64,000 nucleotides of DNA from Candidatus Vecturithrix granuli (lineage in GTDB: Bacteria; Moduliflexota; Moduliflexia; Moduliflexales; Moduliflexaceae). Of the stretch, positions 44,724 through 52,993 are shown in pieces. The translations under genes were made by a program, and so were the position numbers. Under the pieces are notes generated by a model. The model searched no databases. It was not told where the DNA came from and saw only the letters and a list, made by a program, of their open reading frames with translations. The stretch lies in NCBI GenBank assembly GCA_000739535.1, contig DF820463.1:318195-382194 (forward strand), given 5' to 3'. Position 1 is the stretch's first letter, and each line of letters opens with the position of its first letter.

Positions 44724-44792
44724 ATTTTCCGATACGATCTCTTCTTTTCATTGAAGGTTGACATATTACGAGAATCTCATAAAATCATGGCT

Positions 44793-44821
44793 CGTTTAAC
44801 AAACCCCCAGACATTTGTCAA
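44793..44821 (-). promoter_or_regulatory. Possible promoter of lptD
   Basis: On the minus strand TTGACA (44821-44816), 17-nt spacer, TAAACG (44798-44793). The -35 is consensus but the -10 is weak. It lies between the terminator of the SPOR gene and the lptD start, with a leader of about 65 nt. Confidence 0.45.
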
Positions 44822-44829
44822 GTTTAGAA

Positions 44830-44864
44830 ATAAAAAACTCCGAACAGGGTACCCTGTTCGGAGT
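44830..44864 (-). terminator. Intrinsic terminator of the SPOR-domain gene
   Basis: On the minus strand ACTCCGAACAGGGT and ACCCTGTTCGGAGT make a perfect 14-bp stem with no real loop, followed by TTTTTTATTT. A textbook intrinsic terminator 25 bp after the gene. Confidence 0.9.
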
Positions 44865-44888
44865 AAGGCGCGGGGAAGGCAGGCATTG

Positions 44889-46262
44889 TTAGCTTAACGA
44901 GGTAATCCAGGTCTCAAACCCCCTGCTCCTTAATCGACTGGCATCTTGCTGAGCAAGAGATTTACTGGCATATTTTCCTACCCGGACTCGGAATAAACAA
45001 TCGCTGCCCCGGAATGATTCGGAGATATAAGCGTCAAATCCATAGGCACGCAATTGGTCCACCATGGCGAGTGCTGACGACCTGGCTCGAAAGGCCCCTA
45101 TCTGAATCGTATATCCAGCCGAATATGTTGGATCCGCTACACCATAAGGCACCATCGCAGGTGGCGGAGCAGTCGGCGGCATTGTCGTAAAGGGAGGCAT
45201 AACTACAGGCTGACCGGGAATTTCAGGCACAATATACATCGGCGGAGCTTGTGGGATCGATGCTACTTCTGCTGGTGGACAGGGAACTGAAGGCATTGAG
45301 GGCACTGTTGGCTTTGGCTTATATCTGGGGTAAGCAATTACCACTTCAAAGCGCTCAACATCAGAATAGGCTTGATCTCGATTGGAACGATCAATCAATT
45401 TGACCTCATAACGCCCGCTTTTCGTAAACGGAAACTCATCAATATAAAATCCCACTTTATTGCGTTCGGCATTCAGGACTTGGGGAACAATTGTATGTTC
45501 ACGTCCGGAAGGGTCGACAATATAAAAATCTACTTGTTCTGAGGGTAGTTCTCGATTGAGTTGCAGCGTAACCATTTTTCCACGAGTCACTTTATAGGGA
45601 TCAAGGTTCACAATATATAACCCGTCGTTGAATTGCTGCTGTGTACTCATGACAACGACTTCTATACGTTTAATAATAAAATCTTCGGCTCCGGTGACAG
45701 AGATCCTAATTGGCAAAATCTGCCCTTCCAGAAGCTCATGCGGAGCTTTATCAATTCTGCGAACCTCATATTTGGAAGAGGGATAGCGAATACGCCAATA
45801 TTGATTGCGATTCGAAGGATCGGTAACATCTCCGTATAGATCTTCATCGGCAAAACGAAAGACAAATGGACGCCAGGCATCCCCGCTCATTCGTGTAATT
45901 TTTTCAAACCGATTTTTTCCTTTTCCAATAAATACCGTTGGCCCGATGTTCAGGTCATTTGAGGTTGAATACCCATCAATCCAGATTTCAATAATATCGT
46001 CTCGGCGAAGAGAACCAACCGCAACATTATAGGTAACATCGCCGCCATCGAGATGATTCGCTCCTAAATAGATCCAGCCATTCTGGTCAGATTGAACGTC
46101 TCCACTGGCTCCATCAAGTTGTAAAAGATTGACTTTATGAGAAGCCCACGCTCCTTCAGATAATTCCGCCACGCTTCCGGTTTTGGAATAGGCAGGAAGT
46201 GTCAGAGCAACATTCCAGAGCATAATGCCAACAATCACAAGAAAAGAGGAACTTCTTCGCAT
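44889..46262 (-). CDS. SPOR-domain cell envelope protein
   Basis: Protein of 457 aa. A signal peptide (about residues 5-26, cut near AYS-K) leads to a beta-rich region (about 40-320) that shows no catalytic motif, then a Pro-rich linker of about 60 residues and a C-terminal SPOR domain (YTIQIGAFRARSSALAMVDQL ... FRVRVGKY, about 375-457). SPOR domains bind denuded septal peptidoglycan. Start at 46262 follows AGGAGG by 6 nt and exposes the signal peptide; the frame to 46376 adds an unsupported N-terminus. It precedes lptD but is separated from it by a strong terminator. Confidence 0.85.
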   Translation of the reverse strand: MRRSSSFLVIVGIMLWNVALTLPAYSKTGSVAELSEGAWASHKVNLLQLDGASGDVQSDQNGWIYLGANHLDGGDVTYNVAVGSLRRDDIIEIWIDGYSTSNDLNIGPTVFIGKGKNRFEKITRMSGDAWRPFVFRFADEDLYGDVTDPSNRNQYWRIRYPSSKYEVRRIDKAPHELLEGQILPIRISVTGAEDFIIKRIEVVVMSTQQQFNDGLYIVNLDPYKVTRGKMVTLQLNRELPSEQVDFYIVDPSGREHTIVPQVLNAERNKVGFYIDEFPFTKSGRYEVKLIDRSNRDQAYSDVERFEVVIAYPRYKPKPTVPSMPSVPCPPAEVASIPQAPPMYIVPEIPGQPVVMPPFTTMPPTAPPPAMVPYGVADPTYSAGYTIQIGAFRARSSALAMVDQLRAYGFDAYISESFRGSDCLFRVRVGKYASKSLAQQDASRLRSRGFETWITSLS

Positions 46263-46526
46263 AATTGATCCTCCTGCTAAAAATAGACTCCTAAAAATTC
46301 TCATATCATCGTTCCCGTTTATTCGTGATCCTGAAAGAATACAAAATTTTTTCCTCATACTCCGTGAGGTTTTCAACCTGGCGCATGATGACAGAAGTTT
46401 TTAGTCCCCCATACAGCCGTGTTCAATTTGCGAACAGGGCTGTTCGCGGTACACAGTGCTGCTGAAAACTTCCGACGTCATGCACTCGCGGTTATGAAAA
46501 TTATAAGCTACTATATAATCAATTCT

Positions 46527-46556
46527 TTGACAAGAAAAAAGTGCAATAAATATATA
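46527..46556 (+). promoter_or_regulatory. Orphan promoter
   Basis: TTGACA (46527-46532), 18-nt spacer, TATATA (46551-46556). No convincing gene follows for 560 bp; the next structured element is the palindrome at 46768. Confidence 0.5.
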
Positions 46557-46767
46557 AGATGAGAGAAGATATTTTTACCCGCTCTCTACTAACCCTTTAT
46601 TTTCTAATGAGATGTAAAAAAACAATAAATTTCATGATTATTATCAAAATATCAGAAAAAATCAAAAAAGTACATATTTTTCTAAACGTCCTGGTAAACT
46701 CCTCTGGATTTTGCGCTTATGAAGCAACCATAAATTTTGTTTGACATATCTCTTTTTTTCTGAGGAG

Positions 46768-46928
46768 ATGCATCAATACTTCGGACAGTTTTTCAGTTGT
46801 TTCGGGAAGGAGTCTTCGAAATTCCCGAAACAGAGGGCATATTCAGATTTCGGGACATCGTGCGGCTCATTCCCGAAACAACCAGCTATATGGGCATCTT
46901 CACAAAACTGTCCGAAGTATTGATGCAT
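46768..46928. repeat. 161-bp nested palindrome
   Basis: Perfect 25-bp outer arms (46768-46792 and 46904-46928, starting ATGCATCAATACTTCGGACA). Inside are perfect 13-bp arms GTTGTTTCGGGAA (46796-46808) and TTCCCGAAACAAC (46870-46882), then TCCCGAAA (46823-46830) and TTTCGGGA (46848-46855). The whole folds into one long stem with nested stems. No transposase is present; it could be a miniature transposable element or a structured RNA. The TTCGGGAA/TTCCCGAA words recur at 61946-61986. Confidence 0.88.
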
Positions 46929-47033
46929 AAAATATTTATGGTTTTCATGTCGCTTCGCTATGTTTGGAGAAGATCGCAGCGATAGAGAACGTTTTTTCCT
47001 CATAAAACTCAACTTAGAAGAACAAAAGGTTGT

Positions 47034-47062
47034 CATAACAAGCACATTCAATGCTTGTTATG
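47034..47062. promoter_or_regulatory. Perfect 11-bp inverted repeat upstream of kinase gene
   Basis: CATAACAAGCA and TGCTTGTTATG around a 7-nt spacer, 57 bp before the kinase start. The 29-bp dyad with an 18-bp centre-to-centre distance could be a regulator binding site or an RNA hairpin. Confidence 0.55.
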
Positions 47063-47118
47063 AATAACGAAATAGAGGTTCATGGTCAAATACAGAATCA
47101 ATAAAGGGTTAATGGACA

Positions 47119-49503
47119 ATGTCTGAAAGTAAAACTTTTCTTAGCAAAATATTTGGGGTGTTATTTGTCGTTGCTGCTGGTGTCCTGATAGTTATTGCAT
47201 CTCTTTCTGATGGGAAAAGTTCGAGCTTATGGGCAGGTGTGTTTTCAGGGATTGGAGTGCTGGCCGGAACGTATCTGATTATGCTGAAACATACGATTAG
47301 AGTGATCGAAAAACGGGTCAAAAGCACGCAGCGGATTGTGGAAGAAACCTATGCCAAAGAACTTGAAGAATATACGGAAAAATTAGAACAAGAAACGCAG
47401 AAATTACAAGAGACGACAGATTTTTTACATAGCATTTTAGATAGCTCGACCGAATATTCAATTATTACCACCGGAAAGGATGGGAAAATTACCTTATTTA
47501 ATAAAGGGGCTGAACGTTTAATCGGATATTCAGCAGAGGAAATCGTCCACAAAGAAAGCCCTTTATTATTTCTGCGCGGGTCTTCGAGTAAATCTTTTGC
47601 TCAGGTTGGTGTGCAAATCATGAAGTATGGCGTGGATGAAAGTGAATGGGAAGTCATTCGTAAGGACGGTCAGGTACGAACCATGATGTTTACCATGACG
47701 CCGATGAGAAATCGAGAAAATCAGATGTTAGGATTTCTCGGGATTGCCAAAGACATCACAGAACAGAAAAAGCTCGAACGCCAACTCCAGGATTATACTG
47801 AGAATCTTGAAATTATTGTTGAAAAACGCACAGAAGAACTTGCTAAAAAGAATCTTGAACTCGATACCGAACGTCAGACCGCAGAACACCGCGCCCAGGA
47901 ATTGGATTTGATCAATAAACTGTCGCAAGCCATTAGTTCGACGATTGAATTGGAAAAAGTGTTGGCAATCGGCGCGGAACGAGTGGTTGATTTGCTGCAT
48001 GTCACGCAATCGCGCATTTTCTTGATCAAGGAAGGGACGGAACATCTGGAATCGCTGTATAAATACGATAGAATCACTCAACACGGGGAATTGAATGTTG
48101 TGAGCGCTCCCCTGACCCGCTATCCTGACTTTTTAAAAGCCATCGACACCATGCAACCTGTGATCATTGACGATGTGCAGACAAGCGCCATGGCTCCGGA
48201 AGTGAAACGGGTCTTTGAAAAGCAAGGAATCTCGTCGCTCATGAACCTTCCACTGCTCTCAAAAGATGCGGCGATTGGCATTATGATGCTCTTGCACACT
48301 GGCGAACAACGGCATTTCACGGAAGAAGAAATTCGTTTAGCCGAAACTGTGACCAGCCAGCTTGCGGTGGCGTTAAAGAATGCTCAACTGTTTCGAAGAG
48401 TGGTCGAAGAAAAGGGGCGAATTGAAGCGTTGGTGAATTCTTCTGCTGATGGAATTCTCATGACGGATAACCGATTTCATCTGATGTTGACGAATGCAGT
48501 CATTGATCGACTGTTTCAAATCCAGGCCGTCACCTATCATGGAAAACACCTGATTGAATTTGTTGACAATCAGAAAGATAAATTTAAGCATTTTGATTTC
48601 GTCAAGCAAGTCGTATATCAACTTATTACATCCCCCCAGAAAACAATGAGTGAAGAAATTAGCCTGACTGCTCCGGCTCGGACCTTAAAAATTCTCGGAA
48701 ATCCAGTATTAGGAGAGGAACAAGAAGTCATTGGACACATGATTGTGTTACATGACATCACGCAGGAAAAACAGTTGGAGCAGATGCGCGACGATTTTGT
48801 CAGCATGATTGTGCATGATCTGAAGAACCCATTAGCTGGTGTGATCGGATTTTCTGAAATTATGCTGAATAAGGCTAAGAAATGTGGTATTGATGATTTT
48901 GGGCGTTTTCTGACCGGTATTCTTGATCAAGCCAATACCATGCACGATCTGGTGAATAATATTCTGGAAGTGCACAAAATGGAAGATGGCTCTATGGAGA
49001 TTCAAAAAGATCTGGCAGAATTCAAAGACATTATTGATAACGCGATTCGGCAGGTGGATGTTTCAGCCAGACAAAAAGAGATTACAATTCAATTATCTAT
49101 TCCGGAGGATTTTCCAGCCATCTTTGTGGATCAGGCCAAAATGGTACGTTTATTTGCCAATATTCTAAGCAATGCCGTGAAATATACGCCTGAACAGGGC
49201 ACAATTGCAATTCAGACCAAAATTCTGGAGGATCACATCCTGACCGGGATTACGGATACCGGGAAGGGTATACCGACAGAATATCTTGAAACTATTTTCG
49301 ATCGCTTTGCGCAGGTTGATCGAAAACGTCAGGGAAAGGCAGCTTCGGTCGGGTTAGGACTGTATTTTTGTAAACTTGTGGTTGAGGCCCATGGCGGAAA
49401 AATCTGGGCTGAAAGTGAAATTGGCAAGGGAAGCACATTTTATTTCACCATTCCGCATCTCATGGCCGAGACGCATGAAGAGGCCGAGACACTGGTGATT
49501 TAA
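47119..49503 (+). CDS. PAS-GAF-PAS histidine kinase
   Basis: Protein of 794 aa. Two TM helices near the N-terminus (about residues 9-28 and 36-57) with almost no periplasmic loop, so it senses from inside or from the membrane. A coiled coil, PAS with PAC (about 100-220), second coiled coil, GAF (about 265-425), a second PAS (about 430-550), DHp site MIVHDLKNPLAG and HATPase (ILSNAVKY, DTGKGIP, GLGLYF) follow. The DHp differs from the other kinases in this window, lacking the inter-helix insertion. No receiver gene lies near. The dyad at 47034-47062 may control it. The Shine-Dalgarno site is weak. Confidence 0.93.
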   Translation: MSESKTFLSKIFGVLFVVAAGVLIVIASLSDGKSSSLWAGVFSGIGVLAGTYLIMLKHTIRVIEKRVKSTQRIVEETYAKELEEYTEKLEQETQKLQETTDFLHSILDSSTEYSIITTGKDGKITLFNKGAERLIGYSAEEIVHKESPLLFLRGSSSKSFAQVGVQIMKYGVDESEWEVIRKDGQVRTMMFTMTPMRNRENQMLGFLGIAKDITEQKKLERQLQDYTENLEIIVEKRTEELAKKNLELDTERQTAEHRAQELDLINKLSQAISSTIELEKVLAIGAERVVDLLHVTQSRIFLIKEGTEHLESLYKYDRITQHGELNVVSAPLTRYPDFLKAIDTMQPVIIDDVQTSAMAPEVKRVFEKQGISSLMNLPLLSKDAAIGIMMLLHTGEQRHFTEEEIRLAETVTSQLAVALKNAQLFRRVVEEKGRIEALVNSSADGILMTDNRFHLMLTNAVIDRLFQIQAVTYHGKHLIEFVDNQKDKFKHFDFVKQVVYQLITSPQKTMSEEISLTAPARTLKILGNPVLGEEQEVIGHMIVLHDITQEKQLEQMRDDFVSMIVHDLKNPLAGVIGFSEIMLNKAKKCGIDDFGRFLTGILDQANTMHDLVNNILEVHKMEDGSMEIQKDLAEFKDIIDNAIRQVDVSARQKEITIQLSIPEDFPAIFVDQAKMVRLFANILSNAVKYTPEQGTIAIQTKILEDHILTGITDTGKGIPTEYLETIFDRFAQVDRKRQGKAASVGLGLYFCKLVVEAHGGKIWAESEIGKGSTFYFTIPHLMAETHEEAETLVI

Positions 49504-49562
49504 TTTTAGATTGTCATGCAAGAGTTTTCTCGCTAAAATAAATTGTAGGTGGATATCACACT

Positions 49563-49597
49563 ATCAAAGGCATGATCCAGATGATTATGCCTTTGAT
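49563..49597. promoter_or_regulatory. Perfect 11-bp inverted repeat just before rtcB
   Basis: ATCAAAGGCAT and ATGCCTTTGAT flank 13 nt that also partly pair (GATC/GATT). It ends 20 bp before the rtcB start, so if transcribed it would fold close to the ribosome site and could affect translation. Confidence 0.55.
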
Positions 49598-49616
49598 GGT
49601 CTGGAGCATACACGTT

Positions 49617-51071
49617 ATGACGGATAAACCAAAATTTCGAATTGAAAAGATTGATGATTGCCGATGGAGAATTCCCCAGACAGGAAAGATGCAGGTGGAT
49701 GGGATTGTCTATACCAGTGAACGGATGCTTCCGCACTTGCAACAAGATGATACCCTCAAACAGGTGGCGAATGTCGCCCATCTCCCTGGAATCATTCAAC
49801 ATTCTCTGGCGATGCCGGACGCGCATAGCGGGTATGGATTCCCGATTGGCGGCGTGGCAGCCTTTGATATGGATGAAGGCGTGATTTCCCCTGGAGGAGT
49901 CGGGTATGATATTAATTGTGGCGTACGGTTGATGCGCTCAAATCTCAGCTATCATGAAATTGAAGGACATATTCGGGATCTTGTTGCCGCCTTATTCCAA
50001 AATATCCCCTGCGGTGTGGGGTCAAAACGGAAAGATCTGAAACTCTCGGCCAATACTGAACGCCAGGTGCTCACCAAAGGTGCGGAATGGGCTGTTGCTC
50101 AGGGATTTGGATCTGAACGCGACATCTTGCACATTGAGGAACATGGGTGCATTGCCGGAGCAAATCCGGAGGTGATTAGTAAACGCGCGTATGAACGCGG
50201 ACGCCCTCAGTTGGGCACTCTCGGATCAGGCAATCATTTTGTCGAAATTGATTATGTCGAAGAGGTATTTGATTCGCAGATAGCCGCGACACTGGGATTA
50301 GAAAAAGATCATATTGCCATAACTGTTCACACCGGTTCCCGTGGATTTGGCTATCAGGTTTGCGATGATTTCTTGCAGGAGATGTTGAAAGCGTCGCAAA
50401 AATATGGCATTGAACTGCCCGATCGACAGCTCTGCTGCGCGCCTATTCACTCGGAAGAAGGCCAACGCTATTTTGCAGCCATGGCCTGTGCCGCCAATTA
50501 TGCGTTTACGAACCGCCAGATCATTACTCATTGGGTACGAGAAACCTTTGAGCGCGTATTAGAGAGAACCCCCCAGGAGTTACAAATGGATCTAGTGTAT
50601 GATGTCGCCCATAATATCGCCAAATTTGAAACCCATCTTATTGACGGAAAAGAACGCAAGGTGTGCGTGCACCGGAAAGGTGCGACGCGCGCATTTCCTC
50701 CCGGACATATCGAGGTTCCGGAAGCGTATCGAGCGATCGGGCAGCCTGTGCTGATTCCTGGCGATATGGGGCGATGTTCTTATGTGTTGGTGGGAACTGA
50801 GGACGCCATGAGCGATACCTTTGGCAGCACCTGTCACGGCGCTGGACGGATGCTCAGCCGCACTGCGGCGAAAAAACAGGCAAAAGGCAGAGCGATCTGG
50901 CGTGAAATGGAAGATCAAGGCGTGATTGTGCGCTCTGATGGGCGCGCCACACTGGCCGAAGAAATGCCGGAAGCCTACAAGGATGTCTCAGAAGTCGTGG
51001 ATGTCGTCCATCACTCTGGAATTAGCCGTAAGATTGTCAAACTTCGACCAATCGGGGTCATTAAAGGTTAA
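49617..51071 (+). CDS. rtcB: RNA ligase RtcB (3'-phosphate/5'-OH splicing ligase)
   Basis: Protein of 484 aa. All metal and nucleotide ligands are present: Asp98 and Cys101 in GYDINCGVRL, His in LGSGNHF, His in TVHTGSRGFG, His in VAHNIAKFE and the guanylylated His in TCHGAGR. It joins RNA 2',3'-cyclic phosphate (or 3'-phosphate) to 5'-OH ends using GTP, in tRNA or rRNA repair. Start at 49617 has GGAG about 9 nt upstream and the family's usual N-terminus; the frame to 49572 runs through the hairpin at 49563-49597. No archease or RtcA gene is next to it. The gene stands alone. Confidence 0.96.
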   Translation: MTDKPKFRIEKIDDCRWRIPQTGKMQVDGIVYTSERMLPHLQQDDTLKQVANVAHLPGIIQHSLAMPDAHSGYGFPIGGVAAFDMDEGVISPGGVGYDINCGVRLMRSNLSYHEIEGHIRDLVAALFQNIPCGVGSKRKDLKLSANTERQVLTKGAEWAVAQGFGSERDILHIEEHGCIAGANPEVISKRAYERGRPQLGTLGSGNHFVEIDYVEEVFDSQIAATLGLEKDHIAITVHTGSRGFGYQVCDDFLQEMLKASQKYGIELPDRQLCCAPIHSEEGQRYFAAMACAANYAFTNRQIITHWVRETFERVLERTPQELQMDLVYDVAHNIAKFETHLIDGKERKVCVHRKGATRAFPPGHIEVPEAYRAIGQPVLIPGDMGRCSYVLVGTEDAMSDTFGSTCHGAGRMLSRTAAKKQAKGRAIWREMEDQGVIVRSDGRATLAEEMPEAYKDVSEVVDVVHHSGISRKIVKLRPIGVIKG

Positions 51072-51390
51072 AAAGTGATAATGCAGAGATTGTAAAATTC
51101 TTTTAAACTTTCGTTTGTAAAAATCCTCTTACTATTGACGTGGATCTGAAATAGAAGATTTTTCAGAAAAAGAGTCTTCCAGATGTGTTTGAGGAAAAAT
51201 CCAAAACCTGGATGCTTTTCTCTGAAAGTCTCTCATTGCAACGTGCAGCTAGAGGAAGCCGATTTCTTGTACCCTTTTTGCAGCGTCGTGAAAAAATTGA
51301 CGTTGGTTGTTCAGGTGAGGTCACGTGAATTATGAATGATGTCAATTAGAAATGTGCAGGGGTGGAAGATTCGGTGAGGAGGCAATTTTT
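51072..51390. other. Intergenic region before repeat lipoprotein
   Basis: 319 bp. Two TTGACG words (about 51135 and 51297) lack a matching -10 box. A 60-codon minus-strand frame at 51163-51345 has no Shine-Dalgarno site and resembles nothing I know. The GGAGG of the next gene is at 51379-51383. Confidence 0.4.
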
Positions 51391-51612
51391 ATGAAAACGA
51401 ATATTATGGTAAAGTTGTTAGTGGTGTTGATGGTCGTGAGTTTCACTCTGAGCGGCTGCTACACTGGGGGGCAGGAAACCATCCCCTCATCGGAAACAGT
51501 GCCGACGACCCAGGATCCGGTGAAACAAGAGCCAGTGAAACAGGAACCGGTCAAACAGGAACCAGTGAAACAGGAACCGGTCAAACAACAGCCAGTGAAA
51601 CAATATCCGTAA
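51391..51612 (+). CDS. Small lipoprotein with Pro-Val-Lys-Gln-Glu repeats
   Basis: Protein of 73 aa. A lipoprotein signal with lipobox LSGC (Cys22) gives a lipid-anchored mature part of 52 residues, of which the last 30 are six copies of P-V-K-Q-[EQY]. The repeat is like a stiff, charged spacer such as those of Pro-rich TonB-type linkers. The ATG at 51391 has GGAGG 7 nt upstream; an upstream frame is unsupported. It ends in a good terminator at 51631-51663. No function can be named; a periplasmic or surface spacer or antigen-like variable protein is a guess. Confidence 0.8.
   Translation: MKTNIMVKLLVVLMVVSFTLSGCYTGGQETIPSSETVPTTQDPVKQEPVKQEPVKQEPVKQEPVKQQPVKQYP
51517..51609 (+). repeat. 15-nt tandem repeat, six units
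   Basis: Six in-frame 15-nt units (CC[AG]GT[GC]AAACA[AG]GA[AG]-like) alternating between two variants (CCGGTCAAACAGGAA and CCAGTGAAACAGGAA), which points to duplication of a 30-nt pair. Copy number can vary by slippage without changing the frame. Confidence 0.9.
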
Positions 51613-51630
51613 GATCAGCAACACAAAGCA

Positions 51631-51663
51631 AAGCCGGATTTCTTCAAGAAACCCGGCTTTTTT
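51631..51663 (+). terminator. Intrinsic terminator (CCGGGTTTC family)
   Basis: AAGCCGGATTTCTT and AAGAAACCCGGCTT make a 14-bp stem with one mismatch, followed by TTTTT. It ends the lipoprotein transcript and, in the opposite sense, could also serve the minus-strand gene ending at 51702. Confidence 0.85.
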
Positions 51664-51701
51664 CATGACTGATACACCTCAGTTCCAACTTCCAAAATTT
51701 C

Positions 51702-52970
51702 CTATAAGTTTGGGCTGCGCCGCCGAATGTTCACGGTAAATTTCCCGCAATTGCCCTGATACCAGTAATCGTTAATCCCTAAAAACACTTTTCCGTCGCT
51801 TCCAGCCTGAAAAGAATAGCGTTCTCCAATAAAGAACGGTGAACTGGTTTCGCCGATTTTCCCAATTAATCCGGAATGAGGTCGATTCCAGATCGGATCT
51901 TTTTGGTCGCGTGTATCGCTCCAGGTTGTCCCTGCGGGACCACAAGCATAGCCTGTAGCAGAATACACCACCGTACCCTGCGCTGTAAAAGTGAGCATGT
52001 CTCCAGATGCGACTGCCACGCCGGAATCCAGCCAACGCGTATTCCCCGGAACCACTACGGTACGTTCAAAGGTTTTGTACGCCATAGATGAATTATCCCC
52101 CGAAAGAATTCCCTTGAGGTGAGGTTCATCTAACTCTGAATTTTCGACATATTGCAGCCAGGTGCTGGGAGGATAGGGACGCCAGATCGCATCAGGACGA
52201 TGATAGGGGCCGGAACCGACCCAGGTCCCGGAGTCAACCGGAGCGGCGCCATCCCCCTTTACTCCTTCAAATTGGTAAGTAAACACTCTATTATACAATG
52301 TCGTCGAGTCTGCATACGACGGTTGACCGTCAGCGGCAACCCAGATTTTCATCGTTCCCGAATATGGAGAGGAATCACTATAAGTAACTTCGTATTTATA
52401 GACCGGATAGTTCCACACACTTGCTCCATAGTATAGTTCAGCGGCAAAACCCATACCATGCCCGTGCATAGCGTTATCACCACGGAGTTCATTACGTAAA
52501 TATCGCCAAAACAATCCGGGGCTGGGATCATTGACAAAAATCTCATAATAGATGCCATCAGCGCATTTATGATACATCTCAATCAGCAGCCCTTTTTGAT
52601 CGCGAATACGAAAGGTCACACCATTGAGCTTTTTTTCTGTTGCCGGTTGTTTTTCCCAACACGCCGCTCCTGACCACGCATGGCAATGCCCCCACCAGGG
52701 TTCCGGATTTTGTGGGGGACCGTGGTGCTCATATTCCCAGGCCTGCGACTTTGCGCCGACATCGAAGGCATCATACCGGGCCATGGCTTCATTCGCATCA
52801 TACAGATTTGGATTGTAATCGTTATGAAACGGCCAATACCAGGAAGACCACACCATGTAGTCGGCCGGCACTTCTCCCGAATCTATCGCAGCAGAGGCGA
52901 AATGAGGCGATATAAACAAACAAAACAATAAGAGTATTATGACGACATATTTCATTACGGATACTTGCAT
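51702..52970 (-). CDS. Secreted protein: transglutaminase-elicitor-like region plus LecA-like lectin region
   Basis: Protein of 422 aa. A signal peptide (cut near ASA-A) leads to a region with WWGHCHAWSGAACWE (about residues 85-100), resembling the Cys/His active-site segment of the transglutaminase elicitor (M81D) family, with a later GHGMGFAAELYYGASVWNYP stretch. The C-terminal 110 residues (about 310-422) match the PA-IL/LecA beta-sandwich pattern (GNTRWLDSGVAVASGDMLTF, PHSGLIGKIG, SDGKVFLGINDYWY). It is exported to the periplasm or outside and may bind galactosides while acting on proteins. Start at 52970 follows AAAGGAGGT. It is cotranscribed with the gene at 52994. Family assignments are from motif memory. 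Confidence 0.72.
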   Translation of the reverse strand: MQVSVMKYVVIILLLFCLFISPHFASAAIDSGEVPADYMVWSSWYWPFHNDYNPNLYDANEAMARYDAFDVGAKSQAWEYEHHGPPQNPEPWWGHCHAWSGAACWEKQPATEKKLNGVTFRIRDQKGLLIEMYHKCADGIYYEIFVNDPSPGLFWRYLRNELRGDNAMHGHGMGFAAELYYGASVWNYPVYKYEVTYSDSSPYSGTMKIWVAADGQPSYADSTTLYNRVFTYQFEGVKGDGAAPVDSGTWVGSGPYHRPDAIWRPYPPSTWLQYVENSELDEPHLKGILSGDNSSMAYKTFERTVVVPGNTRWLDSGVAVASGDMLTFTAQGTVVYSATGYACGPAGTTWSDTRDQKDPIWNRPHSGLIGKIGETSSPFFIGERYSFQAGSDGKVFLGINDYWYQGNCGKFTVNIRRRSPNL

Positions 52971-52993
52971 CTTGACCTCCTTTATCCTGATAC

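Larger units (their letters stand above)
46263..47118. other. Gene-poor AT-rich region
   Basis: 856 bp between divergent genes. It holds an orphan promoter (46527-46556), a 161-bp nested palindrome (46768-46928) and a hairpin or operator (47034-47062). A 61-codon frame at 46559-46744 begins 2 nt after the orphan promoter's -10 box, but has low-complexity Ile/Lys content and no Shine-Dalgarno site, so I do not call it. A non-coding RNA from this promoter is possible. Confidence 0.5.

Noticed and set aside
46559-46744. 61-codon frame starting 2 nt after an orphan promoter
   Set aside because: No ribosome site, low-complexity Ile/Lys-rich sequence and no recognisable family.
51163-51345. 60-codon minus-strand frame in the gap before the repeat lipoprotein
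   Set aside because: No Shine-Dalgarno site and no family resemblance; the length is within chance.
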